From: Cucumis sativus
Lineage: Eukaryota; Streptophyta; Magnoliopsida; Cucurbitales; Cucurbitaceae
DNA length: 64,000 nucleotides
Reading direction: 5' to 3'
Assembly: GCF_000004075.3 (NCBI RefSeq)
Contig: NC_026656.2
Coordinates: 2,604,001-2,668,000, forward strand
How positions within the stretch are numbered: the first letter of the stretch is position 1; the number at the start of each line of letters is the position of its first letter. The position numbers and the translations under genes were made by a program. Positions 22,516-33,099 of this stretch are shown here, piece after piece. The notes under the pieces are model-generated. The model saw only the letters and a program-made list of their open reading frames with translations, had not been told where the DNA came from and ran no database searches.

Positions 22516-24954
22516 TATCAAAATCAGACTTTTAATCCATTTTCCTTTTCTCTTTCTTCATCCTCTCCCAATTATATAATAACAATACACTTCTACTACG
22601 TCTATCTTTAGATGATTAATCACAAAATATATCAATTCCCATAATCTAACACACTCAAATAATCAATCATTAACTTTTCTTTATAAAAATTGTTTTCCTT
22701 TTTCTTTTTATAATTCGAGAATGTGTACGAAGACGAGAGACTAGATTCCAATGTTACTCAAATTAAAATTCTTGTAAAAACGATATAAATGAATTGTACT
22801 CTTATCCAAAGTCTTTTTCTTAAAAAATATCACTATATACCATGAAATTTATTTCCATGTTACTTTATATTCATTATTTATTATGATAGCAACAATTAAC
22901 AAAATGTGGTCTACATAACAAATTAATATAGACCATATGCACATGTTAAATTAAGAAGGGAGTTTAATTCTCTTGTTTCTGTAATTATTATACTAAGAAA
23001 TTAGTTGAATATGCATCCAATTATTTGCCAATAACAAAGGCCTAAATTGGTTAAGCTAAGTTGAGGTAGATATTAACTATTTCTAGTACAACAAATGAAA
23101 ATACAAATATTTACTAGATTTTGTTTCTTTTGATGGGGAGATTTTGTTCTTTAAACTTCATAGAATGTCATTGATAAGTTATTGGTTGGAAGGTTTGTTT
23201 GCTTAGCAACTTTTTTTTTAAAAAAAAAAGATTAATAATATATATAGTGATGAAATTTTTGTTTTGGATTACCCAACAATTTAGTTAAACTAATTATTTG
23301 ATCAAAACTATTTTTGATTGATTTAAAACTTAAAAGGATTAGAGAAATTACTTTATTAATATGTAATAAAATATAGGTAGAGAGAATTAATTTGGAACAT
23401 ATTTCAATAATTTGGAATTTATAAATTGTACCAAATTGTGTAGCTAAATTGAATGATGTTTTTATGCTAACTCTTCAAAATTTCAAAGTATTAAGTGATG
23501 ATGCTGACATACCAAAAGAAAAAGAAAAAAAAGAAACATTAAATTTGTTATTGATTGCAAAGTATTACCTTTTATTTGCCACTTGGATTCATTAGTTATC
23601 ACTCATGAGCTCATTAATTTATCACTAATAATAAGAAAAAAAAAGGTTAGGTTTGTTTTAGAGATTCAAATAATCAATATATTAAAACTAAACTAAAATG
23701 AACAATTTTTTTTTGTTTGTTTTGGAAAATAAACTCAATTTTAATTGGTGGTTAATAGGAAAGATAAATTCAATTTATTTTCCTTCATCTTAAACTTGGT
23801 ATATTATGCTTTTATTGTAATAATATAATTGGTATATACACATTGGAAAATAAAGAATGTTGGATGATTTTACATTCAAAAACCATTTTGTAGTGTATTT
23901 TAAAATTTAAGAAATGAATTAATTAAGATATCTTGGAATTTGTTTAAGATTCAAATGTTTTTTTTTTTTTTTGGGCAGTGGAAATTGAGAATAGTGTAGG
24001 GTCCAATGTTGGTAAATTGTATGAAGTTGAAGGACTTAGAAGAAAGAAAAATATAGAGTGGTATTCCCAATTAGTGAAAGAGCAAATGGGGTGCAGAATG
24101 TTATTTTGTCTCCAAAGCAGAGACCATACCATATGATCATAAAATAATCATATCATCAACCATATGTTTTCCTTTTCTTTCTTTCTTCAAGAAAACAAAA
24201 CAAGGGAGAATTTATTGCAATGGTAATTAGTTCATATATTGTGTAAGTACGAACTTTAATATAACTAATCATTTAGTACATTATTATTTTCATGCAACAA
24301 ATGACATAATGTTAGTATATTTCCAAAGCTTAGCGATTCTTTTTCTTTTGAAATGTTAAAGTTAGACCAAAGGTAATTTCAAGCGATCTTAAAATTGGAT
24401 TATAAAAAATAGTCTGTGAGTTGTCTGGTGGTAGTGAACAGAGAGATGATGTAGATAAGAATATGGAAAAAGAAATAGGAAATGAGTGCATGAGAAGTAA
24501 AATCAAAATAATGAATGTGAATAAATTGGATGGACCAAAGTTTGCCGGTTGCTGGCGTTACATATTCCATTATGAAGCTAACAAAGGCAGGCCGTTTTGG
24601 ATAATTCCAATATATAGTTTTGGTTTCATTATATGGATCCAAAAAGAGGATGATTTTGTTGCCAATTTTAAGCTAATTATTCCAATTCACAAGTATTACA
24701 TCATATACTAAAATCAAGAATAATATACATATATACTTTGATTCTCTTTTTAACATGCATGGGTATATTCAACAAAGTATAATATAAGTTACAATTAAAG
24801 ATTTTCATTTCATTGGATGAAGTAATTTTTAAATGTTTTCTAGTTTTTTTTGTTGTTGGTTGAATTAGGGTTTGTGGATAAGTACTGTGTAATTAGGTTG
24901 TGTTTTCATTAATTTTTAAAATTATGAGTAGTGTGTATGTGTGGAGTATATATT

Positions 24955-25510
24955 GAGTATTGAACTTTTATGGAAATTAACTATAAAATGATTAGATCTT
25001 GTCGGTTGTATATCGTTAAGATTTTGTTTGGTGAATCATTGTGAACGTGTTGGTAATGTATAAGGTCGTTATTTTCTACTTTTACAATTGGACAAGTGGG
25101 AGTAATGAAATTTGAACTTTTTTTTTTATGGAAACTGTAAAATTGATTAGATCTTGTCAGTTAAATCAATTGTTAACGGATTGTGTGTCTGACGACTTTA
25201 GTTCTCTTTTGACAAGCGTGCGATTAATAAAAGTTGTATGAGTTGAGTAATTAGATGTGAACCTTTTATGGAAACTACTAACCGATTAGATTTTGTTCGG
25301 TTGAACCATCTTTAACGTGTAGAGTGCAATGTAAGACCGTTATTTTGAACCTGTTTTATGGTAACGGTAAAATTGATTAGATCTTGTCGGTTGAGTCATC
25401 ATTAATGATTGGATAATATATCAATTAGACTTGAAATATATTTATTATAGAAACTATAGAATTGATTGTTTTATGATCTTATTGATTGAATTATCACTAG
25501 TAGATCATTT
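24955..25510. repeat. Degenerate tandem array with GATTAGATCTTGTCGGTTG core
   Basis: Five diverged units, each reading roughly GAACTTTTATGGAAACTA, then GATTAGATCTTGTCGGTTG, then a CATCATTAACG-like block. Core positions are about 24990, 25145, 25285, 25375 and 25455. The spacing falls from about 155 to about 80 bp, so units differ by indels. Non-coding. Confidence 0.6.
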
Positions 25511-25829
25511 GTTATTAGAAACTATACATCTCTCGTGTTAAATGGATGTGTATGCATTTGGCATGACTGGTTCTTCAAGTTTTGAAGTTCGGTCTCGACT
25601 GAGGACAAAGATGTTGGTTTGGGCTTTTGACCCAAACTTTCCTCTTCTTCAGACCCAAATTGGCCATGGTATATTTTGTTCATCAAATGTAGTTGGTCGA
25701 ACTCGGTCCCATCCCGATTGAGTCTAAGGACAATCGAGCTTCTGGAGTCCAAAGCCCAATTAATTATTTGGATATTTATAATGGGTATCAATTTTAGAAA
25801 TAATAATTAAGTATATATATATATATATA

Positions 25830-26010
25830 AACATTTTTAAAAAAATTGCAAATACAACAAAGTCTATCAGTGATAGGTTTTTATTGTTGATAAACTCTTA
25901 TACTTTATCAATGATATACCAATATTTGCAACATAATCTATCATTTATAGACTTTGTCAGATTTTGCTATATTTACAATTTTTAAAAAATATTGTTGTAT
26001 ACTTAATTAT
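25830..26010. repeat. Dispersed AT-rich palindromic repeat, family 1
   Basis: TTGCAAATACAACAAAGTCTATCAGTGATAGG at the left is mirrored by TATAGACTTTGTCAG...GCTATATTTACAATT at the right, giving an overall imperfect inverted repeat. This is the clearest copy in the window. Confidence 0.6.
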
Positions 26011-26384
26011 TTTGAATCTGATTGTTATATTTGTAACTATTCCTAATTCTTTTTCTTAAGTTCATTTCACTCTTTTTGCTCATTTGGTATTTCACGTGAT
26101 AACAATGGTTAAATTTTCTTTACTATAGATAAAAATAGTTAATTTGTTTCAGAAAAGAATAAGACATGTAAAAGCGAAAAAACAAACCATTAATATAATT
26201 ATAATTGTCACTCACTCTACGTAAGTCAAAAAGTAAATAATTGTATCAAACAAAAAATTTCGAACTGAAAATATACTCACTGCTCTTTAGTCGCGATGAT
26301 GGTACTTCCACGAAGAGTTTGACTTAGGACTTCAAATGTGGGAAAAATTTTCTTTTTGTTTTCTCTAGTCTAAGAGTAGAAAAA

Positions 26385-26490
26385 ATGAACGAACGATTTT
26401 TCTATTATTTATCAACGACTATTATTGATAGAATCTAAGAATTTTGCTATAATGTTGTAAATATTTTGTCAAATTTATTATTTATGACAA
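26385..26490. repeat. Dispersed AT-rich repeat, family 1 (half copy)
   Basis: TATTGATAGAATCTAAGAAT, then TTTTGCTATAATGTTGTAAA and TATTTTGTC: the right half of the family-1 unit. Confidence 0.5.
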
Positions 26491-27321
26491 TTCCTCGTAC
26501 CATTAACTACCGTAACCTAATTTTGGATTAAAAAGTAAATACATATAACATGAACACATGTTTGATTTGCGTTTAATATTTTATGAAGATTGTTATACAA
26601 AACTCATAACGATGAGATTTGAAGGAGACAATGAAAAAGATTGATAATAGGGAAAAAGGGGCACACGTTTCAAAAGAGTATTGAGTTTGAGAGTGTGTGT
26701 ATTAAATATTGAGTTCATTTAGTAGTCAAAGTCTGCATATATATACTATCAGTTACTATTACTAAACGTGTCTCCATTCACACAAAATAGCCCCAAATTT
26801 CATGTGAATATTAATACTCTTTACAACTTACTTTATTCAGCCTCAAAAACAAAAATATACACATGCATATCTCTTTTCAGTGAGAGGTATTTAATATAAG
26901 GATAATGCATACTGTTTTTTGGTTATAATATTTACTCATTTTAAATGTATACTTTATGAGAGGTTGAACTACATTTAATGTATAGAAAATGGTTATGAGC
27001 ATGCATGACCTTTATTACTTTCTCCTCATTTTCTCCCTGTTTATTAGCTATTTTCTATTTGTAAACTTTAGTTATTTTATAGATATCCAAGTAAAGCGCT
27101 GTGGATGAGTTTTCGTGCGAAGGAAAGAAGTTCAAAATTTTGATTTACAATTGGACTAAGGGTTTTGAATTTTTAGTTGTGATTTTGTTTGAGGTTTTGT
27201 CGACCCTCAAACCCATGGTTGATGAATTGGAAAAAGACAAATGTGGCCAAAATAGACTTTTCATGATAAGAATTTGGTGAAGAATATAGAAATTGTAAAG
27301 TATGGAATTGGGAGCATGAAA

Positions 27322-27403
27322 GTCGATATGTCCGAGTGGTTAAGGAGACAGACTTGAAATCTGTTGGGCTTCGCCCGCGCAGGTTCGAACCCTGCTGTCG
27401 ACG
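27322..27403 (+). tRNA. tRNA-Ser (anticodon TGA)
   Basis: An 82-nt type-II tRNA. Acceptor arms GTCGATA and TGTCGAC pair, with one G-T. The anticodon stem-loop CAGACTTGAAATCTG places TGA at 27355-27357. It has a long variable arm (GGGCTTCGCCC), T-arm GCAGGTTCGAACCCTGC and discriminator G. No intron. It decodes UCA (serine). It differs from plastid trnS as I remember it, so it is a nuclear gene, with a pol III T-run near 27414. It stands alone among AT-rich DNA. Confidence 0.95.
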
Positions 27404-28280
27404 TCATTATTTCTCTTTTTCATCCATTTTGTTTACTTACATATATCCTTAATAAATGATATTTATCAAAACATTATAATATGTATATTTCGTCACATTA
27501 TTTAAACTTAATAAAATAAAGTTATTCTATGCACTATAAAGTCAAATCTTCATTTTTTCCTTTTTCATATGGTCAAAAGTATTAGGTGATATATAATGGA
27601 TAGAATTATAAGTTAGAGATTCAAATCTCTCTATTTGTAAAAAAAAATGAATAATGTTTTTATTTAACTTTCTTATTTATATTTTTTCAGTGAAATGAGT
27701 AATAATCTAAGTCTTAATACGCAACTTATTTAATACTTATATATTTATCAAAAGATTAGGTTTATTTATACCAATCAACATTTTTATGTCAAATTAAAAA
27801 TGATGCTGACATAACTAACCCTAAATGAAATATTTATATATGTTCATACGTTTTCTTTGGTACCCAAAATTAAGGTTGAAAGGGCAAAGCTACAAAGTTT
27901 AGCCAACGAAGCTTTAAACCTTTGGGAATTGAAACAATTGATTGAGGTGAAAAAACTTGGAAGTTTAAATTCCTTGATTTCCTCATTCATTTATTGCAAC
28001 ATAACAAAAACTTAGCTAAGATCCAACCAAATGAGTTTACACCAAACTATCTTTTCAACAAGAATCTCATGCAGTCTTTGGCTTTTTTACATGCATGTTT
28101 TTGTTAAAAAGTTCAAATATTTCATCCTATTCAAACATACATATCTCAATCTAACTTCTCACTTTTAAATTAATTTAAATCTTATCTTACCATATTTTTT
28201 CTCTCGGTTTTCTCCTTTTTAAAAATTAAAAACTTAATTACTATAAGATATAGGTAAGTTACGCTTATTGACTATTATCA

Positions 28281-28364
28281 AGTCATGAAGTTTAATTTCT
28301 AATATGTATATAAAAATTTGATAGTCATGAAGTTTAATTTCTAATATGTATATAAAAATTTGAT
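28281..28364. repeat. Perfect 42-bp tandem duplication
   Basis: Two adjacent copies beginning AGTCATGAAGTTTAATTTCT, at 28281-28322 and 28323-28364. No coding content. The identity suggests a recent slippage event. Confidence 0.9.
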
Positions 28365-29582
28365 AATTGATCACTATTTTTTATAAAAATTATCAACGTC
28401 GACAAATAAAGATCTCTCTACTACTTTGGAGAAAAAATATATTTTTTAAAGTATGATTAGATTTTTTGTATGGATGAGTCAAATTATATAGGCCAATACA
28501 ATATTCCAAGATGCTATTTTTTCAAATTTCCAATATTTCTAACTTTAGGTTATATTTTTAATCCAAAACTTTCATTTTCAGAGAAATTGATTTTTTAAAA
28601 ATTTACCCTCATTTTAATATCTTATTAAAATTTTGCTTCAAATATGATTTGATGTGAGTTTTATCCCAAACTTTCCATTTCAAAGTATTCCTGAATTTTA
28701 TATAATTTAAATATTCCTAAATTCTATATAATCTTATAATTATTTTTTTTACAAAATCCCAATTTAAATATTCTCAAATTTTATATGTTATCTTAAAATT
28801 ATTTCTCTATTTCTTTTTAGTTTATGCTATCTTATCCATATTTATGTAGATATTTAAAATCATGCATACTTATAAATGCTATCCTACTACTTTATAAAAC
28901 TAAAGATAAAAACAATAGTTACGAAAATTTAAATTACCTAGCTATAACAATTTGATCTATCCATGCATTTCAACATTGACATAATAAGCTATAGATGACT
29001 AAAACTAACGAATTATATACCCTAATTCGACTCGAATATTTCTAATATCAACAAATTTCTCCATCCTCCTACTTTCTTGGAGGGGATATTATTCTTAGCT
29101 AACATAAAATTAATTTAATCTACTTAATTTGCCTTTAAATGTAACTTACTTTGACTCATTTTCACTATTATTAGTAGATTACACAAACAAATTGTATACC
29201 TTTTTTATACATATGTGTGTGCTGTACTACTCTTCTCCATTGCTTTGGTTATTTATATTCTTATTCTTATTAGCTAAAGTCAATCCAAATCCCCTCTAAC
29301 AACACACAGTCAAAATTGAATTCAACCAATAAAAACCCACGTTTCCCCTTTTATTTAATTTTTTGATAAAAGCAATCGTAATTATCTAATTGATATATTT
29401 ATCAATCTTTATCATTTTAACCTACAAAGAAAATAAAAAATGCAAGTGGGGGAATTTCATCTTGGAGTTTGCATTACATGATATTCCAATTATCTAGAGC
29501 CAAGAAGAAGGAAAAAAAATGACATTTTTTAAAAGAAGAAAAGGAATGTAAAGATATTGGTAAATTGACATTCCACACAAAT

Positions 29583-29625
29583 TAATAATAATAATGATGA
29601 TGATGATAATAATAATAATAATAAT
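29583..29625. repeat. (TAA/TGA)n trinucleotide microsatellite
   Basis: Runs of TAA, then TGA, then TAA units, directly visible just 3' of the FAF gene. Confidence 0.9.
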
Positions 29626-29700
29626 TTCTCATTGTTTATGCACACCCACCGCTTTCATTAATTACTTAATTCTACCGACTTAACTTATAAAAAATAATTC

Positions 29701-30540
29701 TTAACTTGTTGTAACGCAGTGCTGTCTCCACACATCCAAATGCTGGTGGTGGCTACGGTGGTGCTCATGGCGACGCTGGTGCTTTATCATCTCCACACAT
29801 CGCCTAAATTCCATTTTTCCTTCCTTCACTAACCCCTCCACTTCTTCTTCTTCCTCTTCCTTTTCGTCTTTCTCCTCCTCCTCTTCAATCCCACCTTCCT
29901 TCTCCCTGTCGCCGCCATCTTTTTCTCCTTGTTCTTCATCTTTGATAAGATGCAATCTCAACCGTCCATCTCCACGACACGCTCGAAGAATCTCGGTCCG
30001 TTCGATCCTAACCTCCGTCAGCTCCAATCTCCCATCTTTCCTCACTGACCGGAGATAAAAATTCGGATGTCCATGTTGATTCAGCGACGTCAACGGTGGT
30101 GGAAACTTCCTCTCTTCCGCCACCACCTTCCTCCGCCGCACCCTCGACATACACCACCCGCCGCAATTATCCTCCATCGTCGTCAATTCATCATTCACCA
30201 ATCTCTCATCGGAGCTCTCAAATCCAAGGCTCTCAGTGCACGACATCAACCCGTCGACGCCGCCGCCAACATCGTCGATGAAACCGACCCCACCGGGGTC
30301 TTTTCTGGACGAGGAAAGAGAAGGTTTAATGAGGGAGGAAGATTCAAGAATATTTGGAGATTTATTGAATTGCGTGGCATTGGTATGATCGGAGTTAATC
30401 AATCCTAAGCCTAAGGCATGGTGTAATTCAAGGTGGGGATTAGAGTTATTGAAAGGTGGTGAAGTTTTGGAAGAAAGGTTGTCGGTGAAGGATAAGAATG
30501 AGTGGAGACTCTTTTTGTAAAAACTCATCATCGTCGTCAT
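29701..30540 (-). CDS. FAF: FANTASTIC FOUR (FAF) family protein, intronless
   Basis: A 279-residue single-exon frame starting MTTMMSFYKK. Residues about 146-199 carry the plant-specific FAF domain: FPPPLTSLNQHGHPNFYLR, then DGRLELTEV and ILRACRGDGRLRLHLI. A strongly acidic stretch (Glu-rich, about 218-233) follows, which is usual for the family. In Arabidopsis FAF1-4 limit shoot-meristem size and affect WUSCHEL expression; that role is known for the family and not shown here. Intronless structure and length fit. Which FAF paralogue this is cannot be told. A TATATATATA tract lies about 50-65 bp upstream of the ATG. Confidence 0.92.
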   Translation of the reverse strand: MTTMMSFYKKSLHSFLSFTDNLSSKTSPPFNNSNPHLELHHALGLGLINSDHTNATQFNKSPNILESSSLIKPSLSSSRKDPGGVGFIDDVGGGVDGLMSCTESLGFESSDERLVNDELTTMEDNCGGWCMSRVRRRKVVAEERKFPPPLTSLNQHGHPNFYLRSVRKDGRLELTEVRIERTEILRACRGDGRLRLHLIKDEEQGEKDGGDREKEGGIEEEEEKDEKEEEEEEVEGLVKEGKMEFRRCVEMIKHQRRHEHHRSHHQHLDVWRQHCVTTS

Positions 30541-30587
30541 TCCTTGTAATTTGAAAAGAAAGAAATGAATAAATCTGAGAAGAAGTT

Positions 30588-30607
30588 GGCTATATATATA
30601 TATATAT
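30588..30607 (-). promoter_or_regulatory. TATA-type tract upstream of FAF
   Basis: (TA)n of about 18 bp at 48-67 bp 5' of the FAF ATG, on the correct side for a core promoter. Assignment is by position only. Confidence 0.4.
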
Positions 30608-31789
30608 CTAGAAAAAAAGAAAAACTAAGGTGATATCAAAATTCTCCAATTAAAATTTGGCTCATGGCAAATAAAATATTTTATATGAGAAAATAAATTG
30701 TAGTAGAAGTTATGGGCTATGGTGAAGAGGATTGAGCTGGAGTGATGAGGAAAGGGTGACAGGTCCCACTTGACATGCCCAAAAGATTTGGAATAAATAA
30801 TAATATATACTTCTAGATGATATTTGTGAAATGCTTAAACCAATTGAGTTTATATAGATTAATGCATGGGTAGATGAATTTTCAAAAGTGTGTGTTAATG
30901 AGCAGCATGATAGAATAGGTCAATTGGATAAAAGTTGGTTGAAGTAATGTATTGACGTTAAAGTTCTATCTTCTATATTTAGGAATGGTTGTAATTACTT
31001 TATAGAAAGATAAGGTCAATTAAGTTAGTCTATATCAATCTATTACATATTCCAATTTGTTACTCAGTTATTTAGGTTCTAAATCATATCCTGCGGCTAT
31101 TTTTCAAAATTTCTAACATCAAATAGTTGATTGTGTTTAAATTGATATGCTACCAAAAGTTTAGGGATAACTGAGGGTTTTATTAATTATTTGTTTATTC
31201 TCTCCTTATCTTTTGCATTCAAGTTTTATATTTCTATGAATAGTAATGTGTATATATAAGAAAAGAATGATTATCCCTATGATTTAGAGGTTTGTTGGGA
31301 AGTGAGATATGGGTCAATGATGATAATCCAGAAGCTTTGGAGTGAGGGAGAGAGAGAGATATGGAGATGGGAGAATATAAATGATTGAACTTGTTGGTAT
31401 TGTCAACTTCTCCCATATTATAAATTTATCTTTATTATTCTTTTTATTTTTAGATTATAAAACTTATTTGAAAGGTGTATTATCTCCTTGATATTATATT
31501 AAATTTACTTTTATTCCTTCGTTTTAGTTTTCAACCAACCTTTATTCTTCAGACCAAGCAAGAATAAGTTGCGAGAAGAAAAATAACGTGAGGTAAAATT
31601 AACTAAATCTTAAATTACAAAATGGAGTTTTTTTCGAAAAATATAATAAAATGATAAAATATTTATACTGAATAAAATAATTTAAAAATAGAAATGTAAT
31701 CCATAAGTCCACAATAAAAGATATAAAAAATGATCATCACCACACCACACATGTAATTCTTCTTTTACACAATTATTTACATGTGATCG

Positions 31790-31990
31790 TGTAGTTTTTT
31801 TAACGAATGATAAAATGCTTCAAATTTATTTTAGTTAACTATGATAATTAATTGTTTATATCATATCTATTTAGTTGTGTAGTTTCTTTTAAAGAATGGA
31901 AAAAAACTTCAAATCTAAACAATTTTGTTGACTAGGTAAGTGATATTTAAACGATTTGATATTCCGAAAGAGTAGTCGGAAGAAAGAATG
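31790..31990. repeat. Interspersed repeat, family 2 related
   Basis: TTCAAATCTAAACAATTTTG and GATATTTAAACGATTTGATA blocks. They match the unit at 32480-32640 in order and resemble the AATCTAAACGAT units of 11935-12330. Confidence 0.4.
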
Positions 31991-32479
31991 AAGATGAAGA
32001 AAGGAAGAAAAAGAAATGAATAAAAATAGAAAAAAGAAAATGTGTAGGAGAAGCACAAAAGGTTTAAAAGTTATGAAAATACTTTTTATTAATTAATTAA
32101 TTTGTTATTTATTTTTTGAAAATTACATATGATTTAAATTTCAACTCATTGTTAAATCTAAATGATTTGAGAGTAGTTTAAAAAAATAATAATTCTTACG
32201 AAAATGAATCAACTAAAATTAAAAAGAAAAAAAACATATGATAAAATATATTGATAAAGAAAAGATATTACAATAAAATATTTATTTGAATTGTTAAGAA
32301 GTTGGGAAATTTGTATGAAAGCTAAATCTAAAAGCTGATATGTATGAGCGGGTAGACGGTTAGTTAAGAATTAAAAAGTGATTTTGATAGATTAATAAAC
32401 AATTAATTTTGATTCTACCAAAATTAAAACAATGCAAGTAGTTATGGTTCGTTAATATATAATTTAAATTATGATACAT

Positions 32480-32640
32480 AATTGTGTGGTTCTTTTTTAA
32501 TGGTGAGAAAAAAATTTCAAATTTAAACAATAATGTTGATAATAGTAAACGATCGTGTTGATTATTAAAAATGATATTTAAATAATCTTTCATATTCTCA
32601 TATGTGAGAAAAATGAAGAAGAATATTGAAACAATCGTTA
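32480..32640. repeat. Interspersed repeat, family 2 related
   Basis: TTCTTTTTTAATGGTGAGAA, TTCAAATTTAAACAATAATG and GATATTTAAATAATCTTTCA in the same order as at 31850-31990. A diverged second copy about 630 bp away. Confidence 0.4.
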
Positions 32641-33099
32641 GCTTTAAAAAATCTTGTCGAATATGATGAATATGAAATAGAAGATTTTAAGGAAGAATAA
32701 ATTCTTTACCAATATAAGAAAGAAAATCAGGTAGAGGAGACGAATAAATAACAGAAAAGAAAAAAGAGAAGACGAATGGTTCGCAATATTAAAGAACAAA
32801 TCTGAAATTTGTGAAAATACATTGGTGGCTTTATATGCTCTTATTTTTTTTGTTACAACACGGTGTAATTATTTTTAGGTGTTGTTACGTTAACGTAAAT
32901 TACTCTTTTATTGATCATTGAAAAATTTAATTTAGTTTAATGTAATTAATTAATTAATTAAAATTTCGTCAATTCTATAAAGTATCTTAACCCCATAATT
33001 CACTCAAGAAACAATATTACAATAATTTGCTCATTGATTCTATATATTAAAGGTTTGTACTTTAATATAAATAAATTTTGGAAAATTATAGTAGGCAAT

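Larger units (their letters stand above)
22516..27321. other. Long gene-poor AT-rich region
   Basis: I see no credible gene in about 4.8 kb. Contents noted: a degenerate tandem array (24955-25510); a locally GC-richer patch of unknown origin (25520-25790, containing GACCCAAACTTTCC and CAAAGCCCAATTAATT); a (TA)n run at 25812-25828; and two family-1 repeats (25830-26010 and 26385-26490). Short frames at 23944-24132 and 24400-24711 show no recognisable domain. Confidence 0.5.
27404..29700. other. AT-rich intergenic region
   Basis: No gene was seen. It holds a 42-bp perfect tandem duplication (28281-28364) and a trinucleotide microsatellite (29583-29625). The 3' UTR of the FAF gene must lie in its right end. 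Confidence 0.55.
30608..33030. other. AT-rich intergenic region
   Basis: No gene was seen. It holds the FAF promoter and upstream region, then AT-rich sequence with two family-2-like repeats (31790-31990 and 32480-32640). Confidence 0.5.

Noticed and set aside
27322-27403. tRNA as a plastid-derived insertion
   Set aside because: The sequence differs from plastid trnS-UGA as I recall it and has nuclear-type features, including a downstream T-run terminator.
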